Shown: in pieces, positions 23,666 to 35,192 of the stretch
How the letters are laid out: the number at the start of each line of letters is the position of its first letter
Position numbering within the stretch: the stretch's first letter is position 1
NCBI GenBank assembly: GCA_020746875.1
Contig: JAGTJL010000002.1
Coordinates: 1,426,001-1,490,000, forward strand
Reading direction: 5' to 3'
Length of the DNA: 64,000 bases
From: Rhexocercosporidium sp. MPI-PUGE-AT-0058
Lineage: Eukaryota; Ascomycota; Leotiomycetes; Helotiales
Translations under genes and position numbers: made by a program
Notes under the pieces: generated by a model
The model's input: the letters and a program-made list of their open reading frames with translations, nothing else
The model's database searches: none
Told to the model about the DNA's origin: nothing

Positions 23666-25043
23666 ATGAAGTTCTCTCGCCTTGCGCTCCTCGGCGCTGC
23701 TTCACTCTCTGTGGCCACACCCCACAACCATGCCCACAAGCACGCTGCCCGACATGGCTCTCCTCTCGAAGGCCGCGATTACGCAACTACAACCACCGTT
23801 CCAGGACCAACCGTTACCGTTTACGAGCTGAATGGAGATTTTATCCCATGGGACGAGGTTGAGGCTGGTATCAAGTGCGGAAAATATGTGCTTGTGGGAG
23901 ACAAGATCACTGCCGTTATCACACCCACCTCTACTTCCACCACTCCAACATCCACCCCAATCCCAACCACTTCGTCAACCCCCGCCGCGAAGTTCTTGGA
24001 GCAGAAGGTCAGCACCAGTACTACCCCAACTTCAACCTACGTTGCACCAACAACCTCGACTACACCTACTCCTACTCCTACTCCAGCTAAGCCAGCTGCT
24101 GTTGCCCAAGCCGCTTCTCACGGCAGCTCATCTAGCAGTGGCACTACCGGTCTCACGGCAGAGTTCCCAAGTGGAGAGATCGACTGTGATGATTTTGATG
24201 CTCTGACAAAGTATGGAGCGGTCCCCGCGGACTGGCTTGGACATTATGGATATCTTGGTGTCCAAATCACTCCGTCGTACAGCGTTGGTCATACTTCTAT
24301 CAGCTACATCGAGACTGCTATCTCAGGAGAGGGTTGCGTCAAGAACTCTTTCTGCACATACGCCTGCCCAGCTGGTTACCAGAAGGCCCAATGGCCTGCG
24401 TGCCAAGGAAGCACTGGACAGTCCATTGGAGGACTCTACTGCAACGCTCAAGGAAAGCTTGAGCTCACCCGTGATGGCTATAAGACTCTTTGCATGCCTG
24501 GTGCTGGTGGCGTCAAGGCTCAGAACAAGCTTTCCAAGAACGTTGCAGTCTGCCGTACCGACTACCCTGGCACCGAGAGCGAGACCGATTTCACCAACGT
24601 TGCACCCGGATCCACAGTTGAAATCACCTGTCCTGATTCCAAGACCTCTTACGTCTGGCAAGGAATGGCCACCACCGCCCAGTACTACGTCAACCCTTCA
24701 GGCGTCAGTGTCGAGGACGCTTGCCAATGGGGATCTGCAGGCACTAACATGGGTAACTGGGCTCCCGTCAACATCGGCGTCGGTAAAGGAAGCACTGGCG
24801 AGACATTCATTTCAATCTTCCCCAACAAGCCAACCAACCCCGATGGTGTCCTCGACTTCAACATCAAGATCACTGGAGGTGTCAGCGGCAAATGCTCATA
24901 TGAGGGAGGAACTGGCAAATACTACAACAACGGAGTTGAGTCACCAACTGGATGCACTGTAAGTGACGCTCTTAGTCTAACTCTATCTTTACTAACCATC
25001 GCAGGTCGCGGTTACGGGGACAGCCGTATTCGAGTTCTACTAG
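23666..25043 (+). CDS. SUN-family secreted cell-wall protein (GH132 type)
   Basis: Secreted, wall-associated protein of the Sun4/Uth1/Sim1 family, linked to beta-glucan remodelling, cell separation and septation. Exons 23666-24958 and 25005-25043 give 443 residues; the 46-nt intron has an ACTAAC branch. A signal peptide is plain (residues 1-18, with a hydrophobic core and an Ala-Thr-Pro end), then a His-rich and dibasic stretch that may be cut by Kex2. A Thr/Ser/Pro-rich linker (about residues 85-145) should be heavily O-glycosylated. The SUN domain carries the exact signature C-x5-C-x3-C-x24-C at Cys224, 230, 234 and 259. The last 12 residues, including the conserved GTAVFEFY end, lie on the second exon; reading through the intron would replace them with a different hydrophobic tail. 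The long leader suggests strong or regulated expression. Confidence 0.95.
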
Positions 25044-26544
25044 GCGCTTAAGCCCTTCAATTTCTTTGGGCGTCTGGTATTTCGCGCATACACCGAACGC
25101 TCGCGCGCCAACCTTGGTTCATGACTGCTACTTGTTTCCCTTTTACAACCGAAGGATACTCAACCGATATTTGAAACACGCTCTACTCGCAGATATCGAT
25201 TCCATTGTTGAAGCACCTAATATCCCGAAGTGAACGGACTTCCTCCACTTCTGGTCGCTCGACATCCTTCGGCGCTCTTATTTTCTCCTTTGTATTCAAT
25301 GTCGCTAATGTTTGTTGCATCAATTGCATGGTGGATCGCTAGGAGTATGTGTGTTTACCATGCTCTAGATGGTTGTGGATAGATGTGGGGAGGATTCCTA
25401 AGGCTGTAAGAGGCAACTGGTGTTCTACAGATGAGTGGTCTTCAGGCGGAGGTGCCGGATTCCTTCGATGGATCATTCCCTTGGTTAGCATGCATTCTTG
25501 CTCGTTTACTATACCATTTTCATCGGAGGAGGTTGTCCTGGCGGTACCTTCTGGCCGGTGTCCTTGATTTACACCGACTCTAAAGGCCGCAGGCGCACTT
25601 GCATACCTATTTGAGTCGCGCCTTGGGCCTTGTTCATGAGTGATGGTACTAGCACAAATATGGATTTGCTTGTGGACTACGGAATACGGATCGTTATGGT
25701 CTGTACGGAGACATCAGTCAGTCTAGTGGACAGGAAAGGAAAAGACATTTGATCTGTTGCAGTACTGAGATGCTCTTCTTCTCTTCGTGATAATTTCTTT
25801 TTTGACAGCATAGCGGCTTGAAACGATTCTACTTCACTTCCGTTCCTGTACATATATTGAGACTGGGCTTTTGACAGAATTGTGACGAATGCTTATGACT
25901 TTTCTTTTTAAAGGTGCTGGTGCGCGCAGACAAGTGAAATTCCCTAGCTGTGGTTGCCTATGTATCTATGACTGTACGATAACACATTGCACCAATTACT
26001 TTCGAGTCAGCCAGTCTCCTCAGCTCGACCAAAGTGCTAGAGCTCCGGGGCTGAAATGTATCAGGAAATCTTAACCATCTAGGAAAGAGATATAATGAAG
26101 CTATCATGGGGCTTAGCGGGAGTACCGGCCTGTGGGATACACTGCCAGTTTCCCACCTGTACCCAAAAATATTGAGCTTTTTGGGTACACCAGCTTTAGC
26201 TTATCATCTCGTGCACCTCCAACAAAAACAGCTGTCACGTAGGAAATTAGATACAAATCTCTCTCGACCTTGTCTACATGAACTCAATTCCATTCAAGGA
26301 TGTTTAAGCTTACATCTACTCAATGTAGATCCCGTGCTCAATAGCCCACCCTACACCCCACATGATGGCTTTCCACCCTCGGCGAATCGTACAGCTCGAA
26401 GATTGCGTCTTGTGATTTCCGTATTGCGAGCCTCTTGCAGAACCTCAGCCCTCCTCAAAGCCAATTGCAACAGTCAATTATCTAGCTTCCTGCCGCAACA
26501 TTCTACCCCTGTGTCTTCGAATCTCTCTCCCATTTCAGTTAGCT
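25044..26544. other. Intergenic, SUN gene to DUF202 gene
   Basis: This holds the SUN-gene 3' flank and the DUF202 promoter and leader. A 181-codon frame (26106-26651) overlaps the start of the DUF202 gene in another frame; it is more likely an upstream open frame or chance than a gene. Nothing else is recognised. Confidence 0.5.
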
Positions 26545-27478
26545 ATGTCGTCCTCACGCGGCGGAACCTCCTCCTTGCCCTCAGCACCCAACACTGCCAA
26601 ATTACGAGACAGCCCGACGGGGACTCAATCACCAAAGCACCGGATCGATAGCATTCTAGACACGGCGCGAACGCGGAAGGTCACCATGGACTCGGCGAAT
26701 AACTCGGGCACGGCCAGTCCAAGGGCTGGGGCGAGGAGGAATAATGGAGACGTCTCTGCGGAGAACGAGAGTAGTGCTGATGAGGAGACGAGTATCTTCG
26801 GGCATAATGGGAGGGGGAATATGAATTATCAGAGTACGCAGCAGACCAATGCTAAGAATTTGCAAGCACAGCCTAGTACGGCGAGCATTAGGAGGTCAGG
26901 GAGGGTAGCTACTCGGGAGGGGACGATGAATAATGAGACGGAGGATGAGGATGAGTCTTGGTGGGAGCGGGTGGTTTCGAAGTACGGATCGATTGAGCTG
27001 GAGAATAAGGGTAGTGTGGCTAGAGACCATCTTGCTTTAGGTATGTCGTGCTCTGTTCTCTCACAATCTACGCCAAAGCACTGGAGTGGATTTTCAGAGC
27101 TTGACTAACATCTTACTTTCCACAGAACGAACATTCCTTGCCTGGCTTCGAACCTCCCTAGCATTTGCTTCCATAGGAATAGCCATCACGCAACTCTTCC
27201 GTCTCAACACGACGTCCGCTGCTGGTTCCAGCAGTGATCCATACCAGCACCTGCGGCAGATGGGTAAGCCGCTTGGGGCCACCTTCCTAGCCATCAGTAT
27301 CGTGATGTTGTTCGTGGGCTTCCACAGGTACTTCGAGTCACAGCATTGGATCATACGGGGAAAGTTTCCGGCTAGTAGGGGGAGTATTGCGTTGGTTGCG
27401 TTTATTACCTTTGCGTTGATGATTACGAGTTTGGTGGTTGTGGTTGTGGTTGAGCCGAGGGCATTTGAGAAGAGGTGA
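26545..27478 (+). CDS. DUF202 (YidH-like) membrane protein with long polar N-terminus
   Basis: Exons 26545-27040 and 27126-27478 give 282 residues; the intron is 85 nt. The first 145 or so residues are polar, Ser/Asn/Glu-rich and probably disordered, and include PKHRIDSILDTARTRKVTM, a pattern I associate with fungal members of this family. The DUF202 domain then begins at LALERTFLAWLRTSLAFAS with three spans: about residues 168-187, 215-235 and 250-272. DUF202 resembles the membrane part of Vtc1 of the vacuolar polyphosphate polymerase, but this protein is not Vtc1 itself (Vtc1 is about 130 residues and lacks such an N-terminus). The function of stand-alone fungal DUF202 proteins is not known to me. 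The two adjacent Trp residues (about 140) precede the domain and may sit at the membrane surface. Confidence 0.87.
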
Positions 27479-27861
27479 GGATGGGGAATTGAAGAGAGGG
27501 GGGGGGGAAGACTTGTATTATTTTGTAGAGAGATGTATAATAGCTTTATATTGCGTATGGATTGGTTATGACAGCGAGGGAGGAAAATGGTTGGCTGGGG
27601 ATTGTTTGCCCCGGGTAAATACATACCTTCACAAAGGTCCAAGGACAATCTAGCGAATGTAAAAATTAACTACACATGCATTGTGTGTTCACTATCTGGA
27701 ATGATATCACAGTAAAGTGGTTTTCAAGCCCAGGAATGCTCCATATATAATGTCGTTTCAGCGAACAAGTAACACCACTCCCATCATCAACCTCACAGAA
27801 ACATCGTCATAATACTACCTCACATGACAATCTCCAGAACTTGAACAAGAACATAACAGTC
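27479..27861. other. Intergenic, DUF202 gene to Hcs1-type helicase
   Basis: 383 bp with a short G run at about 27498-27508 and an otherwise AT-rich stretch. It should hold the 3' flank of one gene and the promoter of the next. No gene is seen. Confidence 0.5.
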
Positions 27862-30800
27862 ATGGCACCCAAAGAAGCAGTGGATATCCCATCCTTCTGC
27901 ACCACCCAGCTCTCGCTCCTAGACGCAGAGCTCCAATCCGAGCTCTCAGAGACCTCATCTCTGATAACCAACACCTCACCTACATCCCTCCAGCGCGCGG
28001 GAATAGCAATCACCAACCTAGTCCTCTCCTCTCAACGGACCGGTCTCGGTGGTAAAACTGTTGTAGAGCTCACGCCCGACTCGGCGACGTCCAGTAAGAA
28101 GGGCAAGAACGGCGATGGCGAATTACCAGAGCATGGTATCCGGACGGGCGATATTGTTGTCGTGAGCGAGCAGCCGGCCGGGAGCGCGAAGAAGAAGGAG
28201 GTCAGGGAGTTGGAGGAGAAGGGGTCGAGGGGGGTGGTTACGAAGGTGCAGAGGTCGGCGGTTTGGGTTGCGCTTGATGGGGAGGAGGATGATGTGCCTG
28301 GGGGGAAGAGGTTGTGGATTGTTAAGCTGGCTAATGATGTGACTTACAAACGGTGAGTCTCTTCCCTATCTGCTTTTTCTTTGCTTGTCTAGATTGCTTT
28401 TGCCTCAGAGAATCTGGGACTTGAAGATGGAGATATATGGTGTTTTGACAAGCACTGATAGATATACAGTATGAATCAGACCTTGAATAGGCTGCTAAAG
28501 ATGAAGTCGGAGGAGTACTCGAGTTTCGTTCGCGTGCTGTTCGGACTCACCACCCCGTCGCCTGTTTCTGGAGATCTTAGTCAAGGTGAAGGGGGGAAGC
28601 TTGAGTGGGTTGATCCGAGTCTGAATGACTCGCAGAAGGATGCCATTCGCTTTGCGTTGGCTTCGAAGGAAGTGGCTTTGATTCATGGTCCCCCAGGGGT
28701 ATGTACTGTGTTTTTTGAGTGTGTAGTATGCTATTGCTCGGGCATCTCCTTGTGTGGTCCCGATGGAAGTTTCCACTTCACCTTCTCCCGTCTTCTCTCT
28801 TTCATCCATTCTAGCAATGTTGATTTTCGTTCACGGTTTTCACAACGGTCTATACATGATCTGATGCCCACACCTGAATTTCACTGACACGAGCTATAGA
28901 CCGGCAAGACCCATACATTGATCGAGCTTATATTACAGATGCTAAAGCAAGATCTGCGGGTTCTAGTCTGCGGTCCTTCCAATATCTCGGTTGACAATAT
29001 AGTCGAACGTCTCGCTCCTCACAAGATACCTATCGTTCGCCTCGGTCATCCCGCTCGACTTCTACCTTCCGTACTCAATCACTCCCTGGACGTACTTACA
29101 CAAACATCAGACGCAGCTGCGATTGTCAAAGATGTAAGAAAGGAGATGGATTCCAAGCAAGCTTCTATCAAGAAGACGAAAAGTGGTAGAGAGCGGAAAG
29201 CAATCTACGGAGACCTCAAGGAACTCCGAAAGGAGTTCAGGGAGAGAGAGAAGAAATGCATCGGAACTCTCATAGGAGGTAGTAAAGTGGTACTTGCGAC
29301 CCTTCATGGTGCTGGAGGGTTCCAAACGAAGGATGAAGTGTTCGACGTCGTCATCATTGACGAGGCAAGTCAGGCTTTGGAGGCACAATGCTGGGTGCCT
29401 CTTCTCCGGGCGAGCAAAGTCGTCCTTGCCGGTGATCACCTTCAGCTACCTCCTACTATCAAGACTTTGAACTCGAAGACGAAGAAATCCAAAACCACCG
29501 AGACCGAGGGGATCATCAAGGGGATGACTTTGGAAACGACGCTATTCGATCGACTACTGAAGCTCCATGGACCTGGAATCAAAAGGATGCTTAGAACCCA
29601 GTACCGCATGCATGACAAAATCATGCGATTCCCATCAGATGAAATGTACGAATCGAAACTCGTGGCAGCAGACTCAGTGAAAGATCGACTGTTGAAAGAC
29701 CTACCCTATGAAGTGTCAGAAACTGAAGACACAACCGAGCCTTTAATCTTCTTTGATACTCAAGGGGGCGACTTTCCCGAGAAGAACGAAGAAGAGGAAG
29801 CGGACAAGAAGGCGGGGAAGGGTATGATGGGCGACAGCAAGAGCAACGGTATGTCTTTTCTGACTCTTAAGATTCTCCGTGGTCTCGTATTCGTAATTGG
29901 ATCTTAGGTCCTGACCTCAAGACATTGGAAATTATATATACTAACACGTCAATCAGAGATGGAGGCTGCTCTGGTGAGACATCATGTGCAGAACCTGGTA
30001 GATGCAGGTGTCAAACCTGAAGACATTGCCGTTATCACACCATACAACGCCCAGGTATGTGTGATTCTACCGTTTCTTTATCTCGCATATTTTGTCTTAC
30101 TTGAGATGCATGGCGCACGCACTGCACGCAACCTTTGCATTCTGGCTCGCTGCTCAAGCGAAGTCGCTGGTCAAAGGCGAATGTGCGCCACATAACTCTT
30201 CTCGACTTCGAGTCCCCGGGTTCCGAGCAACTCTTCAATGATTTACATTTCATGAGTTCACTTTGGGACTTGGTGGGACATTTGTCCCTCATGCCGTGGA
30301 CGAAAATCAATAATGCCTTGTTGCTCGGATATTGAGAGGCTACTCCCAAGTTGGAAGTGGCTGGATTTTACTTTTATTGATTTCCTTGCCGAAGATACCA
30401 TAATTCTCTGATCCGTTTGTCTCAAATGCCATCTTGTTCAAGTGGATTTAATTTATTGGGCAAGAATTCGACGCCAAGGTTGTCTTCTTCAGCGAGGAGG
30501 TGTCGTGGGGTTAATATCTTATCTCCTACGGGGCATCAAACCCCCCCCCCCCCCTTGCACTCTCCAGGCTTCAAAAGTGAACTAAAAGTGTTGTGGAGTT
30601 CTGTTTACTTTGTGAAGGGGTCTTTGATACCTCGCAGCCTGTAGGAGGTATATGAAAATCGTTGTACTAGTCTTGAATGCCTAATTGAATGCAGGCAAAG
30701 TGGCCCGGACGCATGCTAAATTCATTCCAGCTGGCGTTAATGTCCCGATCTATGAAGGAGGCATTTTCAGGCATTGAATTGGGAAGTGTAGATGGCTTCC

Positions 30801-31204
30801 AGGGACGAGAAAAGGAAGCCGTTATTGTGAGTCTTGTCAGAAGCAATACAGACAAAGAAGTTGGCTTCCTGGGTGAAAAGCGACGACTAAATGGTACGTA
30901 CCTGTAACCCCTCCAAACGCAACCCCGCCCAAAATGGAAAGCTGACTTTCAAACCAAACAGTCGCTATGACAAGGCCAAGGCGTCTTCTCACGGTGATTG
31001 GGGATTCCGACACGCTACAGTGAGTTCAGGCCTTTTTTTCGAGAAGCTTTGTTCTCCACTATTAGCGGACCGACCGAGACAGCATGCTAACGGCCGACGT
31101 GTGATCGGTGCAGAAATAACACGTTTCTCAAGAAATGGATGGAGTTCCTCGAAGAACATTCAGATTTGAGATATCCGTCTGTCGCAACTCTGAACGCGCA
31201 ATAG
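27862..31204 (+). CDS. IGHMBP2/Hcs1-type superfamily 1 DNA/RNA helicase
   Basis: UPF1-like 5'-3' helicase, known in yeast as DNA polymerase alpha-associated helicase A. Seven exons: 27862-28352, 28470-28698, 28900-29848, 29957-30054, 30731-30893, 30962-31019 and 31114-31204, giving 692 residues. Walker A GPPGTGKT is split by intron 2 between GPPG and TGKT. Walker B is [14 protein letters not shown], followed by [39 protein letters not shown] and VAMTRPRR, which are motifs III to VI in the right order. The N-terminal beta-barrel typical of this group precedes the core. The C-terminus ends [13 protein letters not shown] with no R3H or zinc-finger extension, as in fungal forms. Intron 4 (676 nt) is far longer than the others (68-201 nt) and contains a run of 14 C; the Q-L junction it makes matches the family, so I trust it. 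Confidence 0.92.
30541..30554 (+). repeat. Homopolymer C(14) inside the long helicase intron
   Basis: An unbroken run of 14 cytosines sits within the 676-nt intron (30055-30730). Length is prone to slippage and to sequencing error. Confidence 0.95.
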
Positions 31205-33099
31205 ATTTCGGGCCGCGATGTGCTGATGCGATCATGCCAACCTGGTAAGGGCATTATTCGGTGCATCGATCCGGACAATTAGGAGAAGATGCTTGCAGTT
31301 ATTGCATATTTTGCGCAATATCGAATTTTGACTCTAGCTCTTGTCGCTGTTCCACACGCCAGCGCGCCCAGCGAAGCCACGCGAGTCGCAAGGTTCGCGC
31401 ATCAGACGAACGAGGGCCTATCCCAGCTGTTTCACATAACGAGCATGCAGCAGGATGTCGTGGTCGTCTAGTCCATTCAATTAGAGCCCGCTATCTTTCG
31501 GGTTATCTGAACTCTCCTGAGTGACTTCAAAAGGTTCTATTGCTTTGGAACAAATTAGTCTCGCCTTCAGAACTCACTACAGGACGGACGGCATGAATGT
31601 ATAGAGGAGATGACAGCATCATCGAGTCAGGATTTATGCGTGGTAGATTGGTGGCTGCTTTTCGTCTACCAGAAGCAATTATTCCATACAATATTCTTTA
31701 CCTAGTCCATGGTCTGTGAGCGCAATGATGCAAGTCCCCCCTGTCATTGCCCCTCTGCTCCCCCTCATCCCTTGCCCTCGAAGGCTCGATTCGCTTAGAG
31801 CGACCGAGGATGGTGCCATGGACAACTTGACAACACAACATTAGAGATCCTACGTCCGGTGCTCTGACATCTTCTTCTCAGCCGATTTCAGAATCCTCGC
31901 TCCAGCCTCGTTGAGTTCAACTGGCACTTGTTTCAAGCTGGCGAACATTTGCATTGAAGCCATCCATGATACGCTGTCGGGCCTTAGACTAGTCTGCACA
32001 AGCACGGCACAAGACAGATGAAAACAGCCGATGCTCTCCGACTCGACTATATCGAGCACATTTCTCGACTCCTCGACTCGTATTTCTCATGCAACTGTGG
32101 GTTGTCAACCCCTCTTGGCGCCACCTGAGCACACCTGTGTGCATCGGACGTGCATTCAAGCGCGTTCTTCACCACGAGCAGAGAGCGAGTAAGCAGCTGT
32201 TGGAGGATGACATTATGTGCCTTCCTGGATATTAATACTGCACTTCGGAAGGTTTGGCCGTCTTGACAGATGGTCAGTATCGATCATTTGCTGAGGTCAA
32301 GAGCTGTGGCGGCAGCTTTCCATGGGAAGACTGGAGATCCTTAACAGGCCCCTCCCCTGCCAACAAGATCCAGTCTCGGTACCAATCGCCAGCACTCCAC
32401 TCCCTATCTGCGGCAGGCTAGAACTGCACAAGCCTGAGAGGCTCTCAGTAGTCCCAGATGAGGACGACAACTCTCCTGGTTTCGGATGAAAGACCAACAA
32501 CGCAGTTCTGGCTGAACTGATGGAGGCCTCGCAAGCGGACGAGCCGCGCTGGACGACGGCCCCTTGCCTGGTCTATCCACTTTGGGCCATCTCTGGCTTG
32601 TCTCATTTGCTGATATCCAAGCAGCTCCTTCGTGGGGTAAGCGGATGGCTTTCCTCATGCGGCTCAGCAGGGGTGCCCGCTTTCTCATTTTCGATGGATC
32701 TCCCGTCCGTCGTCCGGCCTTTCACTCTTCCCATTTTAACCCTCGTTGCCCATGCCTGTCCTCTGCTATCGAGCCCGTTTCATGGGTGTGTCCCTGTCTA
32801 TCGATGACAGGCGTCGCAGGATTATATGATACGTGATGCGTCCGCCATGCATGGACTAATGAAATTCCAGCTCTTCTTGTTCATGGCGCAGGGAAATCCC
32901 ACGACAACACCTCACACATTGCACTGTATATGATGTGCGATGTCATGGCATGTGTCTAGACCATTTGAAGCAGTTTCTACTTTACCTAAAGCCACTGAAT
33001 CTCCCTCCTGGTCCCGGCAACAAATGTATATCCCACCAGCCCTGATCTGTCGTCTTTGACCTTTGGAGGAACCAGCCAGCCTAATCACCAGTCTTTACC
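31205..33099. other. Intergenic, helicase to unknown protein gene
   Basis: 1.9 kb with several short overlapping open frames on both strands (31261-31524, 32404-32688 -, 32520-32807) that match nothing known. The stretch before 33100 is C/T-rich, as in a leader. No gene, RNA or mobile element is recognised. Confidence 0.45.
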
Positions 33100-35192
33100 A
33101 TGAGCAAGTTTCGAGGAGCTGGGAAATGGCGAGCAGAGGGCCCGGCGCGCTCGAATACAGGAACTTCAATAAGGGGGAAGACTATCTCACAACCAATCCC
33201 TTTCCCGGACGACGATGAATTCCCAATCCGGACCCCAGGAAGCGGGATCGCACTTCCCTTGAGCGCGGATAGCATTGAGAGACTGAGGGTGTCCACGGCA
33301 ACCAGCGAGACTGACACCACATCCCACCAGACTGGCACTGCCATCACGGATTACATGAGTGGCAACAGGACGCCCCTAATGCCTACAGAACCTCCTCCCC
33401 CTCTACCAGAAGCGCAAGTCATGCGCAGCATTCAAGGTCACCGTCCCAATCAACCCAGCGGGCTTAGAAACTCCATGGCAAGTATGCCAGATGCTCCAAG
33501 TCTAGAAAAACCACAGCGCAAAAAGAGCTCTCTGAGATCTGTGTTTGGCAAGTTGTTCGGAAAGAAACGGAAAGGCAGTAGCCCATCAAGCAGCAAAAGA
33601 GTAAGTGGGGCTAGCGATGTGCGAGCCGGTCAACACCGAAGTGTAAGTATCAAGCTCTCCTTCGCAATACTGTTTGACTAACATATTAGAAGGACCCCTC
33701 TGCATTGAACAGAGTCACACAAGGTACCATGAACTCGCAGAAGCGTTCAGCATCCCTTCCAATCAACGAATTCAACCGGGCGCTTCGATCGCACAGCATA
33801 GTCGCAACCGATTTTCAGGAGTTTGGAAATGATAATGAAAACAACACAAACCGCGAATCAGCACAAGGAGATAGGCAGAGCAGGCCGCGAAGAGCTACAA
33901 CACCAAGCCGACTGTGGACACCAAACAAAATACCGGGATATGTAGACTGGACTGGACTTTCGCCACGACCAGCTAGCAGCCATGCCCGTGGAAGTAAAGC
34001 TATCTCAGATGCGGAGGCCACCGCGGCCATTGGAACTGCCGTGACAAGTGGCAACCATCCGAACAGGCGTTCTCGGAGCGTTGGAGAACTTCAAGAAGCT
34101 ATGAGAACACATGTCGTTACTAGGCGACGTAGTGATGAGATAAGATATTGGCGGGAGAGTTATGATCCGGGATTGTTGTCTCCTATGTCCTCAAATAAGG
34201 CAGAGACGGAGGACCCTCTTCCGGTTGAACCTGAAGACACACGTGATGATGAGCCTCCGAGACCAGAGCCTTTCAATTTTGGCCCTATGGGCGAGATGGC
34301 AGGCATGAAAATCACGCAAGCTGCAAGCCTAGAGACAAGAGTTCAACGATTGGAAAACCGTGTGAACAAGGTGGAGCGGACTGTGTCTAGGATCAGAAAC
34401 GACGGTCCTCTCCAACTCCAAGATCCGCCAAAGAGAAATTCCGCGAGCTATCGAAGCACTTCAGGGACGAGGCCAGCAACACGACAATCAGAAGTATCAC
34501 TACCGAAACACCCAAGATACCGAGATACCCAGGCTCGAGGTGATTTCCGCGGGAGCAGGCAGGGTAGTCAGAAGCGATCATCGTCTTACAGCAGTAGTCG
34601 CCCATCGACAATGTCTACGCATGGTTCTCAACTTCAATCGTTCGATACGTTTGTCACTGGAGCATTACTCACCGCTGAAGCACCGGACCCTTCACAGACT
34701 GCCGCACGTCCACTCTCTACTTCAACAACCATTCGTGGAATCCCATCTAGTTCTCCTACCATGCCAATTGACGGAACTCTCAACGGCGAGCATTTCAAGG
34801 CGCTCACAGACATGATTCATGCCGAACAGTCGGCACGCCTCCAACTCGAATCTGTAATCCACAGTCTTCAGCGCCAACTGCAGACGGTCCTCCTAGCCAG
34901 CGGAACAACATACCCCACTCCCGATTCGGACACCGCAGGCAATCAAATCCATGACGGCCGTACAGAGGGCGGCAATTTTTCCAATTTCGAGCAAGATGAC
35001 AGCAGCGACGACGATGGTCGCTATGTCAACGAGGAAATTTTTCAGACACCTAACGAAGAGAGGAATCATTTCGAAGACGAGATCTTCGGCGACGTCTCAG
35101 GTAATACGAACGAGGGGAAGAGCGCGCCGCGGACGTTGAGCCTGAGCCAGATCACGTTGGGGAGGAATGTGCAGCCAAGCCTGAATTTCTAG
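33100..35192 (+). CDS. Unknown protein, Ser/Arg/Pro-rich with short coiled coil
   Basis: Exons 33100-33642 and 33690-35192 give 681 residues; the 47-nt intron has a GACTAAC branch and keeps frame. I do not recognise a named domain. Visible features: a polar N-terminus with a Pro run (EPPPPLP); a Lys-rich stretch KKSSLRSVFGKLFGKKRKG (near residue 155) that could bind acidic lipid or act as a nuclear signal; several SRS and RRRS motifs that could be kinase targets (for example NRRSRSVGEL); a heptad-like segment SLETRVQRLENRVNKVERTV (near 410) likely to form a short coiled coil; and a second helical stretch before the acidic tail. The pattern is that of a phosphorylated adaptor or cortical protein. 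Codon use and splicing look like a real gene. An alternative donor GTAAGT at 33601 could shorten exon 1. Confidence 0.72.

Noticed and set aside
24213..24962. 249-codon frame inside the SUN gene
   Set aside because: A shadow frame of the real SUN coding exon, whose own frame has the signature Cys spacing.
26106..26651. 181-codon frame overlapping the DUF202 start
   Set aside because: It shares 107 bases with a well-supported exon in another frame and shows no domain; at best an upstream open frame.
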